Below are positions 1-8,580 of a DNA stretch of 45,237 nucleotides, one piece after another (position 1 is the first letter of the stretch; every line of letters begins with the position of its first letter). A program made the translations under genes and the position numbers. Origin of the DNA: Pseudanabaena sp. FACHB-1998 (GTDB lineage: Bacteria > Cyanobacteriota > Cyanobacteriia > Pseudanabaenales > Pseudanabaenaceae); contig NZ_JACJQA010000054.1 of the NCBI RefSeq assembly GCF_014696355.1, positions 1 to 45,237 of the forward strand, written 5' to 3'. Below the pieces are notes generated by a model. It was given only the letters and a program-made list of their open reading frames with translations, was not told the DNA's origin and did no database searches.

Positions 1-94
1 CTATCAGCAGGATTTGCCATAATTCATCTCGCCTTCCTTTTGCCTTGCGCGGATCTGGTATCTCTTTGAGATAATCAACTAGACTATTACTCAT
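1..94 (-). CDS. Partial ISAs1-family transposase (N-terminus only)
   Basis: The window edge cuts this gene. Read on the minus strand from an ATG at 94, it encodes about 31 residues containing YLKEIPDPRKAKGRRDELW, which is the start of the DDE_Tnp_ISAs1 family (H-repeat associated transposases, with a conserved 'IPDPR' followed by a basic stretch). Nothing can be said about whether the rest is intact. It lies head-to-head with a second IS remnant, so this end of the window is an IS-rich boundary. Assignment rests only on the short motif. Confidence 0.6.
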   Translation of the reverse strand, partial: MSNSLVDYLKEIPDPRKAKGRRDELWQILLI

Positions 95-204
95 TTTCTG
101 GCTTATTTAACTTTATTGGATTAAATTATTACAAAATACCTCTACGTCTGTCACTAGCCTTTTTCTGGTTCCTCCTAACCTTTCTTGAAATAACCCTGCC
201 CTTC

Positions 205-486
205 CAAGATTGGGGCTATGCACACAAAACTGTTTGTCATGGGGTAGGTGAATATGCAAGAGATGAAGATGGTGATGGCTTTTGTGAAGTTCATGTCAAT
301 ACGATGGAAGGCTTTTGGTCGCTTTTGCGTTCTTGGTTACGTCCTCATCGTGGTATTTCTCAAGAAAAGTTGCCTGTATATTTGAGCTTCTTTGAGTTTG
401 TTCATAATGCTAGGAGAAGAGGTAAAGCTTTGCTCTGTGCTTTGCTTCAATCTCTACTTGCTTTACCTCCCCGTTTCACCTATTGA
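205..486 (+). pseudogene. IS1595-family transposase, C-terminal remnant
   Basis: An open frame from about 205 to the TGA/TAG region at 486 encodes WGYAHKTVCHGVGEYARDED followed by HVNTMEGFWSLLRSW and an FFEFVHNARRR tail. This is the C-terminal catalytic end of IS1595/ISXO2-type transposases, which have a conserved 'HvNt.EgfWs' block near the last acidic residue. The N-terminal half, with the zinc ribbon and the first catalytic Asp residues, is absent. The internal ATG at 304 is therefore just a methionine within the old protein and not a real start. Dead remnant. Confidence 0.75.
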
Positions 487-1138
487 GCCTTAATTTTTTC
501 CTTTAGTCAGTTCTACATCCCATTATCTCCCCACTGACTAAGCTTTTCATGGTAGTGAAAACACTACTAACACGGGCAACCTTTATAAATGACATCATCT
601 ACATTTGCTCATTACTGTCTAATTTGTGTCACAGGTGACAGTATCGATGCTTGTCAGCAAAATTGAGGTTTATTTCAATAAAATTTTGATCTTTTGTCGA
701 TCAGATCTTAAGCGATCGCTGTATGCTTAAATTGCAGTTTTTTATCTACAGGAGATTACTTACCTAGTTTTCCCCCTTCAGATACAAAAAAGCCAGTGAC
801 TTCGACCTCACCAGCTTTCTTGTAAACCCGAAGGTTTTTAAATTTAATATCCGAAAATGGACAGATGTTGCTTTGGAACGGCAATTTTGTTCAGCGCTTC
901 TCTATATCTTAACGCAAGATATAAGTTTAGCAATAGTTTTTGCTGCGAATTTTTTTAATTTTTTGCAAAAACCAATAAGTGATTATTGAACTGAATTCAA
1001 AAAGTCTGTCTGTTTTCTGATTGAAGTCGCTACAAACCTTACAATCAGGACAATCTAGATGTTTTTAATTTTGCAACTCTTGCAGGCGCAGATCTTTGTT
1101 GAGATCTCCCTTAGCAAGCTCATGGGAGGTCAAAACTA
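487..1138. other. Non-coding stretch upstream of the Rep-like gene
   Basis: No convincing gene. The stretch is AT-rich with one HIP1 site (GCGATCGC) near 713, flanked by TTAAGC and GCTTAA as a short inverted repeat. The sequence just before 1139 holds GGAGG as a ribosome-binding site. If the downstream gene is a plasmid initiator, this is one place to look for the replication origin. I see no regular iterons. Confidence 0.35.
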
Positions 1139-4100
1139 ATGGCTTCCTTAAATAATCAGTATTCTTCTCGTAAGTTTTCACCAGCCAAGTCAAATAATCC
1201 TTGTCCCATCTGCGATGACATCAAGGGCAAATGTAGAATTGCTTCGGATAATCAAGATTTTGTTTTGTGCATGACCCATCCCAGTGATGTTGGTCTGACG
1301 GATTGGAAATATTGGGGCGAAACTAATGGCAGCTACTTTGCGGGTAAGTATGTCCGCAAGCATCCTGAGTCTGAGTTGGAGCGCCAAGAGCGTCACAATA
1401 GCAATTTAAGACTGCGGCTGGCTCAGCAAAAGGCGAAGCGAGATGGTTTGGCGAAGTTGCCTGATGTGACTCAACGCGATCGCCTTTATCAAGGTTATTT
1501 ACACAAACTTAATTTAGATAGTTTAGATAGAGCGGATTTAGTTAGCCGTGGTTTGTCTGAGCTTGAGATTAATCATTTAGGGGCTAAATCAACTAATTCT
1601 GGCTATATTCTGCCAATTAAGCATCCTCAAGGACAAATACTCGGTTTTCAAATCCGTTTACGTGATGCAAATTCTGGGCGCTATCGCTGGCATAAGCCTT
1701 TTGGCATCTCGGCGCAGCAACAAAATGGTGAATTGCCTCTTGCCTTTCACGGTGATATTCAGGTTGATTGTCAGCGTGTAGTTTTAGTCGAAGGTACTGG
1801 CGTTAAACCCTATCTTGCTTCTAAATTGCGTGGTTGTGTGGCAATCGGCGCTTCGGGTGGTCAGTTTGTCGCTAGTAAAGAAACTTTACAAAGTTACTTT
1901 GACGCGATTGGGGCTAAACCTGAGTTAACTCGTTTGGAATATGCAATCGATGCGGGTGATGCGGCTAATCCGTCCGTGATGCGTCGCCATGAGAAAAATC
2001 TTGATTTTCTAGCTGAGCTAGATTTTGCAATTGACATTCTCTGGTGGGGTCAGTTTACTAAAACTGATGATGATATTGATGAGTTATCTGGTGAGGTAGC
2101 GATTCAGCTTTTGACGGTTGAGCAGTTTTTCCAAATTGCTAATTATCAAACCAAACCCAAGTTTTCACCGTTTCAATGGTTGAAAGATAGGCTTTTTCCA
2201 AAGAAGACTGCCAAGGGTTTTACTAATAAATCTCAAGTTAGGCGATCGCCTCAATCGGTCTTACCCCAATTTGAATATGAGTCGGGGACAAGATTAGAAT
2301 CTTGGCGTGATTCATTACTAACTCAAAAACATGTCCTTGATGCTTCGGCGACGGGTACGGGCAAAAGTTATGATGCAGGGCGCTTGCGTCCTGAAATGTT
2401 TGATGGTGTTGAAAGAATTATCTATATATCTAATGATTCGCGTAATGTCACGACTTCCACTTTGCAGGATTGGGCGATTCTGCCTGCTCGTCATAACGGT
2501 CTAGTTTCCAAGTCAGGTAAGTTACGTCGTGCTAAATCGGGTGAGGATTTGCATACTCATGCGAATTGCTCTCGGACCGGGGCGATTTCGGCTCTGCGCG
2601 ATAAGGCAATTTCCGATACTAAGGTCATTTGTGAGACTTGTCCTTTGCTTAATGCTTGTCGTGGTAGTTCGGGTGATGGGTTTGGGTTTCGTCATCAAAG
2701 GGCGATCGCTTTTAATTCTAAGATTTTACGTTCTCATCCCATGAGTTTACCTAGTCCTGATGAGTTTGATTATTCAAAGACTGTATTAATCTGGGAAGAG
2801 GTGTCAGAAAGTTTGACAACTATGCGTCAGATTTCGGTTAGTCGAGATGATGTGGATAAAGCGATCGCCCTTTTGTCTCGTTCTCATCTTGACCATAAGC
2901 AGCAAATTATTGATGTGCTGAATAAGTTACATGAGTTGCTGGGTGATAAGTCATACCACGGGCTAGATTTTCATGGAATTAAATCGGCTATTCCTGAAAT
3001 TATTGATACGACTTTGCTGGCTGAATTGCTAAAACCCAATCTATCAATTCTCGATACGGTTGATGGAATTGCCGATTCTGAGTTTGAAAATGCTAAGGGT
3101 AAGGATAAGCGAGAGTTAGCGAAACTTCATGCTTTGCTGAAACGAGAAACTACTTTCCATGCTGATGAAATTAGACAAAAGATTGACCATGAGGTTCTAA
3201 AACAATGGCTAGTGGAGTTTTTAGATGTTCTCTCTGGGGCTATTTCCCACGGTGATCTGCATATTCAATATGAAAGGTTAACAGTTTCTCTGGGCGATGA
3301 GCGCTTACGGGCGATCGCTCACAAGTCGGCTGCTAATCTTTATCTGGATGCCACGATTGATGTCACAGATCTAGCAATGCGCCTCAATGCTCCTGTTCAT
3401 ACGATTAAGCAATCTGGTGAATTGGTGATGCCGCCGATTTTTCAGGTCAATAATCTAGGACGTTTGGGAATGCAGCGTCGTGAGGAAAAGACGGCTAAGG
3501 TTGAGGCGATTATTGCTCATCTTACTGAGCTTGATCCCACGACTAGGGTGATTGATTTTAAAAAGTTTGCTAAGTCGGATACTCATGGCTTTTGGTTCCG
3601 TGATTCCCGTGGCTCCAATGATTTCAAAGCGGCTAAAACTTTTGTGATTGTCGGCACTCCTTGTGCCAATATTGCCATGCTTCGCGCTGATTATGTTGCG
3701 ATGACGGATTTGCATCCAACTGAGAAAGATCCCGATTTTGCGGCGTTTGTCGATCGCCATATTTTGGCTACCGTTATGCAGTGTTTTGGTAGGAAGGCTG
3801 GCGATCGCTTTCGGAATGGTGATGCTATTTACTTTTTGTCAGATTTTGATTTGGGTGATATGCCCCATACGCTCATCAAATCTGGTGATATCACTGCTAA
3901 GGCGATGTCTAATTTGGAGCTTTTGCAGCTTAAGGTAGCTCAGGTGATTGATTCTGTTGCCGATGGTGGGTTTGATTTGCTCAATGCTTCTCAACGACAG
4001 CTATGCCAGTATTTTGATATTTCCCGTGGTGCTTTGCTACATCATTTTGATTGGATCAATTCGTTATTAGATACTCTATATAACCAATTGATCCATAGTT

Positions 4101-4336
4101 TTAATGAAAATCTGTTTGCTCTTAATGATTCTCATGAGCTAGCAATTGTCGATCTTTGGGCTGGGACAACTGAGTTATTTTTGGCTGAAGATATACCGAT
4201 AAAAGATACCTTGTTTGGGATTTTTGAGTTCTTTGCCAAACATATTCCAAACTATTTACATAGTCATGTTTTGGTACGGCTCTCTGCTGACGCTCGTCAT
4301 AAGTTGTTCTTAAATTTAGCTGTTTTGGCGTTCTAG
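1139..4336 (+). CDS. Large Rep/primase-helicase-like protein, CyRepA1-like plasmid replication protein
   Basis: A 1065-residue protein. Near the N-terminus PCPICDDIKGKC plus a later Cys forms a zinc-ribbon-like cluster (about residues 21-44). Around residues 214-265 RVVLVEGTGVKPYLASKL and LEYAIDAGDA resemble a TOPRIM/DUF3854 module. A Walker A motif, ATGTGKSYD, sits near residues 402-410, with LIWEEVSE as a probable Walker B near 547. A Q-x-x-GR motif follows near 880. Between the helicase motifs, CETCPLLNAC with one earlier Cys gives a C-x(n)-C-x2-C-x5-C spacing like the Fe-S cluster of XPD/DinG helicases. The layout matches large cyanobacterial plasmid initiator proteins (CyRepA1 family). 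The GGAGG at 1124-1128 supports this start. Inferred role: melting and priming the plasmid origin. The parAB genes nearby fit that role. Alternative: a primase-helicase of an integrated element. Confidence 0.65.
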   Translation: MASLNNQYSSRKFSPAKSNNPCPICDDIKGKCRIASDNQDFVLCMTHPSDVGLTDWKYWGETNGSYFAGKYVRKHPESELERQERHNSNLRLRLAQQKAKRDGLAKLPDVTQRDRLYQGYLHKLNLDSLDRADLVSRGLSELEINHLGAKSTNSGYILPIKHPQGQILGFQIRLRDANSGRYRWHKPFGISAQQQNGELPLAFHGDIQVDCQRVVLVEGTGVKPYLASKLRGCVAIGASGGQFVASKETLQSYFDAIGAKPELTRLEYAIDAGDAANPSVMRRHEKNLDFLAELDFAIDILWWGQFTKTDDDIDELSGEVAIQLLTVEQFFQIANYQTKPKFSPFQWLKDRLFPKKTAKGFTNKSQVRRSPQSVLPQFEYESGTRLESWRDSLLTQKHVLDASATGTGKSYDAGRLRPEMFDGVERIIYISNDSRNVTTSTLQDWAILPARHNGLVSKSGKLRRAKSGEDLHTHANCSRTGAISALRDKAISDTKVICETCPLLNACRGSSGDGFGFRHQRAIAFNSKILRSHPMSLPSPDEFDYSKTVLIWEEVSESLTTMRQISVSRDDVDKAIALLSRSHLDHKQQIIDVLNKLHELLGDKSYHGLDFHGIKSAIPEIIDTTLLAELLKPNLSILDTVDGIADSEFENAKGKDKRELAKLHALLKRETTFHADEIRQKIDHEVLKQWLVEFLDVLSGAISHGDLHIQYERLTVSLGDERLRAIAHKSAANLYLDATIDVTDLAMRLNAPVHTIKQSGELVMPPIFQVNNLGRLGMQRREEKTAKVEAIIAHLTELDPTTRVIDFKKFAKSDTHGFWFRDSRGSNDFKAAKTFVIVGTPCANIAMLRADYVAMTDLHPTEKDPDFAAFVDRHILATVMQCFGRKAGDRFRNGDAIYFLSDFDLGDMPHTLIKSGDITAKAMSNLELLQLKVAQVIDSVADGGFDLLNASQRQLCQYFDISRGALLHHFDWINSLLDTLYNQLIHSFNENLFALNDSHELAIVDLWAGTTELFLAEDIPIKDTLFGIFEFFAKHIPNYLHSHVLVRLSADARHKLFLNLAVLAF

Positions 4337-4352
4337 CTGACTATAGTTGAAC

Positions 4353-4955
4353 TCATCTTAAAACCCTAAATTTAGCTAAATATTCTTCTCCACTGCGTGA
4401 GGAGATTGAATTGCTCACTAGTGAAATGTTGGATGTGTCAAAACTAGCTGAGAATAAATCTTGGATTTCCTCAATTGTTGTGCCGAATGGCGGTCCATCA
4501 GGTTGATTGTGCGCCCAGAATAAGGCAATTAATTCTCCCGTTGATTTTAAAATTGACCGCACCATTTTCACATAATCGCGGCGTTGTTCGGGACGAATCG
4601 CGCAGAAGCAAGTATGTTCGATCGCATAGTCGAAACTGTTTGGAAATTCTTGAGGCAATTCAAAAATATCTCTTTGCAGAAATTGCATTGATATTTCCAT
4701 TGTTTGGCTTAGCTTTTGCCCAAGGGCAATTGCGCTTAGCGCAAAGTCAAAACCAATCGTATCAAAGCCATGTTTGGCAAATAAAATCGCATCATGTCCT
4801 TGACCACAGCCTATTACTGCGGGTTTTCCCGCGATCGGCGCTTCACTTGATGCTAATAAACTTGCCAAGGGAGGGGCTGCCATGCCGATATCCCATTGGG
4901 CTGTATTTTCTTGATAACGTTGTTCCCAATATTGGGGATCGGTTGTTAATAGCAT
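4353..4955 (-). CDS. SAM-dependent methyltransferase, TPMT-like
   Basis: A 200-residue class I methyltransferase. The N-terminus YWEQRYQENTAQWDIG is the 'W.xRyxx..t.WDiG' block of the thiopurine/halide-thiol methyltransferase group. Motif I follows as PAVIGCGQGHDAILFA (about residues 46-61), with GFDTIGFDFA as the acidic ribose-binding strand. IEHTCFCAI is the family's post-catalytic block. Such enzymes methylate thiols, halides, tellurite or thiopurines, and the substrate here is not predictable. It converges on the Rep-like gene (16-bp gap) and diverges from the next methyltransferase with a 39-bp gap, so a shared promoter region is likely. Length is normal for the family. Confidence 0.75.
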   Translation of the reverse strand: MLLTTDPQYWEQRYQENTAQWDIGMAAPPLASLLASSEAPIAGKPAVIGCGQGHDAILFAKHGFDTIGFDFALSAIALGQKLSQTMEISMQFLQRDIFELPQEFPNSFDYAIEHTCFCAIRPEQRRDYVKMVRSILKSTGELIALFWAHNQPDGPPFGTTIEEIQDLFSASFDTSNISLVSNSISSRSGEEYLAKFRVLR

Positions 4956-4994
4956 AGACTTGGTTAGACCGAGAATGTTCAGGTAAGTGACTTA

Positions 4995-5507
4995 ATGAAA
5001 CTATTGTCAGATTGGGGTATCACTAGCGATTGGTGGCGTGGTTTACGTGGTGAATACTGGGTGATTGCTCAGGGTATTTTATTGTTCTGCTTTGCAATTT
5101 TACCGAATGCTCAACCTAGTTTCATCAATGTAGATTCACCTGTTGTGCCCTATGTAAGTTTAGGGCTAACTGCTGTTTTTGGTGTTGGCGCAATGATCTT
5201 GTTAGGGCGATCGCTTTTCGATCTTGGTCAAAATCTGACTCCATTACCGCATCCTAGGGATGATGGACAGTTAGTGCAAACGGGTATCTATAGTTTGGTG
5301 CGACATCCTTTATATAGTGGTGTTATTTCTCTTGCCTTTACTTATGCCAGTTGGCAAATTAGTTGGGTACATTTTCTGGGTGCGATCGCTCTATTCCTTT
5401 TCTTTGATGCTAAAGCGAGAAAAGAAGAAGTGTGGCTTACAGAAAAATTTCCTGCATATTCCAACTATCGCACTTCTGTAAAAAAGCTAATCCCTTGGAT
5501 TTATTAG
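4995..5507 (+). CDS. Isoprenylcysteine carboxyl methyltransferase (ICMT)-like membrane protein
   Basis: A 170-residue membrane protein with about four hydrophobic segments. It carries the ICMT/PEMT signature in LVQTGIYSLVRHPLYSGV (about residues 91-108), where RHP-x-Y is the SAM-binding core, followed by a hydrophobic stretch and KEEVWLTEKFPAYSNY. This is the C-terminal half-motif of bacterial ICMT-like enzymes, which methylate small lipophilic substrates rather than prenylated proteins. The substrate is unknown. It ends one base before the parB stop codon on the opposite strand (convergent). Length and motifs are typical, with no sign of truncation. Confidence 0.75.
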   Translation: MKLLSDWGITSDWWRGLRGEYWVIAQGILLFCFAILPNAQPSFINVDSPVVPYVSLGLTAVFGVGAMILLGRSLFDLGQNLTPLPHPRDDGQLVQTGIYSLVRHPLYSGVISLAFTYASWQISWVHFLGAIALFLFFDAKARKEEVWLTEKFPAYSNYRTSVKKLIPWIY

Positions 5508-5508
5508 T

Positions 5509-6441
5509 TTATGAGGGTTCTTCCTGCTCGATTAAAGCTTCAATCTGAGCTACAAGTTTTTCTAAAGACTTTTGCTTTTTCTTGTCATTCCAGACCGATG
5601 ACTTTTTGAGTTTCTGCATAGATGTGGTAAATCTAGTTTTTAATGTGACAGGTTTCTCAGTAGTTTGACCTGCTTTGATATAGCGAATTTTTTCCTTGAT
5701 CTGCGCTAGAGATAGACCCTCGTTAATAGTTTCAGTTAGTAATGATTGCCGAAGATCGGCATCCTTAATCGTGGCGATCGCGGTTGCTTTGGTATATTCG
5801 ATTTGTCCTTGGCGTAGTGACTCTAGTACTTCTATCGGCAAATTTAGTAAAGGCAATCGATTAACGACAAATGACTCCCATTTAACAGTCTGCAATGATT
5901 CAAAGATACTGATAACTTTATTTGAGATCTCAGATAAAAGGTCGTCACGATCTGATTCAGGAGTTACTCGCATTTTGTAAAGATTGGAGATTACTGATTT
6001 CTCAGGAATTGCTAATCTGAGCGATAGGATCTGAAGTATTGCCTCCGTCTCTTCAACTGGGTTTAAATCTTCGCGTTGTAAATTTTCTACAAGTGCAATT
6101 TCATAGGCTTGCTCATCAGTTAACTGATGGATTACAGTAGGAATCTTTTCCAGTCCTAATTCCTTCGCTGCACGAAATCTACGTTCGCCTGCAACTAATT
6201 CATAGCCAGTATTTACAGATCGAACAATAATTGGCTCTAAAATTCCATGATGACTAATTGACTCTTTCAACTCTACCATTTTGGCAGGATCAAAATAACG
6301 TCGGGGTTGCTGTTTGGGTAAAGAGATATCACTGATTAAGATTAATCCGTCTGTTGATATATTATCATTTTCGTTGTCGTCATCATCAAAAAGAGCAACA
6401 TTTGACAGTTTAGTTTGGACTTTTGTTGGTGGTTTTCTCAT
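5509..6441 (-). CDS. parB: ParB/RepB/Spo0J-family partition protein
   Basis: A 310-residue DNA-binding CTPase-type partition protein. ISLPKQQPRRYFDPAKMVEL begins the ParB/Srx fold (about residues 38-57), GERRFRA (84-90) is the nucleotide-contacting box II, and ENLQREDLNPVEE is box III. A helix-turn-helix region follows in about residues 120-230. The C-terminus is basic and then acidic (KKQKSLEKLVAQIEALIEQEE), a likely dimerisation helix. The start ATG overlaps the parA stop as ATGA, so the two are translationally coupled. ParB should bind a centromere (parS), and the two palindromes upstream of parA are the best local candidates. A plasmid or element partition role is inferred from the replicon context. 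Confidence 0.9.
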   Translation of the reverse strand: MRKPPTKVQTKLSNVALFDDDDNENDNISTDGLILISDISLPKQQPRRYFDPAKMVELKESISHHGILEPIIVRSVNTGYELVAGERRFRAAKELGLEKIPTVIHQLTDEQAYEIALVENLQREDLNPVEETEAILQILSLRLAIPEKSVISNLYKMRVTPESDRDDLLSEISNKVISIFESLQTVKWESFVVNRLPLLNLPIEVLESLRQGQIEYTKATAIATIKDADLRQSLLTETINEGLSLAQIKEKIRYIKAGQTTEKPVTLKTRFTTSMQKLKKSSVWNDKKKQKSLEKLVAQIEALIEQEEPS

Positions 6442-7226
6442 AGTTTTTCCATTGTCTCAGATACTTCATCAAAAATTTTTAAAATCGTACCATTGCTTCC
6501 CTTTTTGTTGTTGCTGATAAATGCGCCAAAAGGTTTAAGAGCTTTTGTTGCTTCTGCTAATGCTGTAGCGCGAGGCAGTGGTGAAAATACTTGAGCAATA
6601 GACGCAAGTTGTTCATTAATATCAAACAATGTCTGTTGATCCATTGCTGTCGAAGAAGCATACATCGTAGGCAAAAAACCTGCCAACTTCAGATTTTTAT
6701 TCAGCCTTTTTTGAACCTTCTTGATCGTGCCAAGTAATAGGTCAGTTCCCATTAAAGCTTTAAATTGTGTTTGAATTGGTACAAGTACATGGGTTGCTGC
6801 TACCAAGCTAATTACACTTAAAATGCCTAAACTTGGTGGGCAGTCAATGATAATAAATTCATAGATATCAAGGAAAGGTTCAATGGCATCTTTGAGCTTA
6901 AATTCTCGTAATTCCTCAAGAACTAGCTGCTGCTCGGCTTTTGCAAGATTTAGGTTGGCTGGGCATAAATCCATCGAATAAAGATTACCAATAATTGGTA
7001 AAGCGATTGGCGATTCTCCTTCATCTTCAGCAATTAAAGAATTATAGACACTTAATTTCAATGTCCTTGTATTAATACCCATGAATGCGGTGAGTGATGC
7101 TTGAGGGTCCATGTCTATCAATAGGGTTTTATGTCCTCTGCTGGCAAGGTTGTAGCCAAGATTTTGGGCTACAGTTGTTTTCCCCACGCCTCCAGCTTGA
7201 TTAAATACCGCGATTACTCGGCTCAT
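6438..7226 (-). CDS. parA: ParA-family partition ATPase
   Basis: A 262-residue ParA/MinD-type ATPase. The P-loop near residues 9-18 reads NQAGGVGKTT. The family's deviant Walker A is KGGxxKTT, and here the signature lysine position is A11. The LLIDMDPQASLTAFMG block (about 37-52) and IIDCPPSLG (Walker B, about 126-134) are normal. There is no N-terminal helix-turn-helix extension, so this is a type Ib/chromosomal-like short ParA. It is the first gene of parAB, with parB overlapping by 4 bp. Two identical-core palindromes lie 88-230 bp upstream and could be operator and/or centromere. Function: ATP-driven DNA segregation with ParB. Confidence 0.9.
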   Translation of the reverse strand: MSRVIAVFNQAGGVGKTTVAQNLGYNLASRGHKTLLIDMDPQASLTAFMGINTRTLKLSVYNSLIAEDEGESPIALPIIGNLYSMDLCPANLNLAKAEQQLVLEELREFKLKDAIEPFLDIYEFIIIDCPPSLGILSVISLVAATHVLVPIQTQFKALMGTDLLLGTIKKVQKRLNKNLKLAGFLPTMYASSTAMDQQTLFDINEQLASIAQVFSPLPRATALAEATKALKPFGAFISNNKKGSNGTILKIFDEVSETMEKL

Positions 7227-7314
7227 TCTATCTCCATTTACTCTAGTCTTAGGGGTGCTAAATTTTAAAAACTATATAACATAGCTGGAGATTTTCAGCA
7301 GGTTTAAGCACTGA

Positions 7315-7346
7315 TAATTCTTATCATAACGTTATGATAAGAATTA
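7315..7346. promoter_or_regulatory. Perfect 32-bp palindrome upstream of parA (candidate parS/operator, copy 1)
   Basis: The core TTATCATAACGTTATGATAA is extended by TAATTC on the left and GAATTA on the right, giving a 32-bp perfect palindrome. It lies 89 bp upstream of parA and shares its 20-bp core with a second palindrome at 7427-7454. A ParB- or repressor-binding role is inferred from position and symmetry. Confidence 0.7.
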
Positions 7347-7426
7347 AATGATATGTTTTTACGTCTATTTAGATTGTTTAAGCTATAGAAAATATAGCCT
7401 GAAATTATTTCGTTTTAAGTGGCAAT

Positions 7427-7454
7427 ATTTTTATCATAACGTTATGATAAAAAT
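7427..7454. promoter_or_regulatory. Perfect 28-bp palindrome upstream of parA (candidate parS/operator, copy 2)
   Basis: It has the same 20-bp core, TTATCATAACGTTATGATAA, flanked by ATTT and AAAT. Its centre is 110 bp from the centre of copy 1. The arms outside the core differ between copies, so the core is what is conserved. The rest of the 7227-7584 intergenic stretch is AT-rich and holds no gene I can support. Confidence 0.7.
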
Positions 7455-7584
7455 CAAGCAAAATCTTTTTAAAGTGTATTTCGTTGTAGAGCGTAGCACG
7501 ACTTATCAAGCTAAACATTGAATATCATCGTTCATTGCCATCTCAATTATTGATGATCGCATAAAAAATTTAAACCTAGAATCT

Positions 7585-7911
7585 ATGCCGAATATATTCG
7601 AACTATCCCAAGAAGTATCTCAGCTAGAAAAATTTGAGCAAATTGTTGCTGGTAAAAATATCCAGATTGAGCGCATTATTTCCACAGGACAAACTACGAC
7701 CTCTGGGCAATGGTATGACCAAGTACTTGATGAATGGGTGATTTTATTGCAAGGTGAAGCAGACCTTTCCTATACGGACGATACGAGAATAAAACTAAAA
7801 GCAGGAGATTATCTGCTCATTCCCGCTCATACAAAGCATCGTGTTGAATATACCAGCGTCAAGCCAGCCTGTATTTGGCTTGCTGTACATGGCAATTTTC
7901 ACCTTAGCTAA
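7585..7911 (+). CDS. Small single-domain cupin protein
   Basis: A 108-residue cupin. The barrel motifs are visible: GQWYDQVLDEWVILLQGEA (motif 1 region, about 47-65) and LKAGDYLLIPAHTKHRVEY (motif 2, about 73-91), with the Gly-Asp turn and a His in PAHTKHRV. The usual paired His residues of motif 1 are replaced by D/E, so metal binding may be altered. Cupins of this size are often annotated as phosphoribosylaminoimidazole carboxylase-like or simply 'cupin domain'. No substrate can be inferred. Its last 8 bases overlap the end of the next, convergent gene. Confidence 0.75.
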   Translation: MPNIFELSQEVSQLEKFEQIVAGKNIQIERIISTGQTTTSGQWYDQVLDEWVILLQGEADLSYTDDTRIKLKAGDYLLIPAHTKHRVEYTSVKPACIWLAVHGNFHLS

Positions 7912-8566
7912 TCCAAATCTCGTTGGAATCATAAAAGTTTCCGCGTTGTTTAAGTTTGAAATCGCCCAAAAGTAAACCCAGCCAAATTTCCACGATTGGT
8001 AAAGGCAAATTTGCTTGTAAGTTTATCAAGCGGATAGGAGAAGAATTATTAGCTATGCAATGCCCGATCGCCTCAACCCAACTCGATACATCCTCCGCAT
8101 GAGCCGTACTAATCGCTCGCTCAAATTCCTCCTCAAAACTAAGCAAACTTTCCTGCTCCAAAGATTGACTCAAAATCTCTTTATCAATTTCGCCAACAAT
8201 TGAATTACCATTTTTTGCCTGTTCAGGAATTTTCCTACTCAGACTCGGCAACGTTTCAATAAACTGGTCAAAATCAACCATCATAGACTGACGTACATAA
8301 CGATCAAACGCATCATCAGCCATGATCGGCTCACCCTTTGCCGCAGGAGAATGTAACTCCTCAAATAAAAAATTAGAGCGATCGCAAAACAAATCAGCAA
8401 TTTGACATACTGCTTCCCCTGCTACTCGCAACTGCGATCGCGTATCGAGATCGACCAGAGTCAGATCTAAAAGCTCAAACACCCTTGGCAAATTCGCATC
8501 TTCAGGAGTCTGTCTAGCGATTGAAAGGACATCCCACAAATCCAACTCAAGCTGTTTAACTTTCAT
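7904..8566 (-). CDS. Hypothetical protein (unrecognised family)
   Basis: About 220 residues. I prefer the ATG at 8566 (MKVKQLELDLWDVL) over the in-frame GTG two codons upstream. I do not recognise the family. It is soluble and acidic-helical, with repeated leucine-rich amphipathic stretches (EQESLLSFEEEFERAI) and a C-terminal IVEIWLGLLLGDFKLKQRG segment. No signal peptide, membrane segment or catalytic motif is evident. It is the downstream gene of a two-gene minus-strand unit: only 14 bp separate it from the stop of the upstream Cys-motif protein. Several HIP1 octamers suggest a long-resident cyanobacterial gene. Confidence 0.65.
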   Translation of the reverse strand: MKVKQLELDLWDVLSIARQTPEDANLPRVFELLDLTLVDLDTRSQLRVAGEAVCQIADLFCDRSNFLFEELHSPAAKGEPIMADDAFDRYVRQSMMVDFDQFIETLPSLSRKIPEQAKNGNSIVGEIDKEILSQSLEQESLLSFEEEFERAISTAHAEDVSSWVEAIGHCIANNSSPIRLINLQANLPLPIVEIWLGLLLGDFKLKQRGNFYDSNEIWIS

Positions 8567-8580
8567 AACCACTCTGAAAA

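Noticed and set aside
304-486. 60-residue frame starting at 304 as a complete small gene
   Set aside because: The same frame is open upstream to about 205 with matching IS1595 transposase sequence, so the ATG is internal to a remnant.
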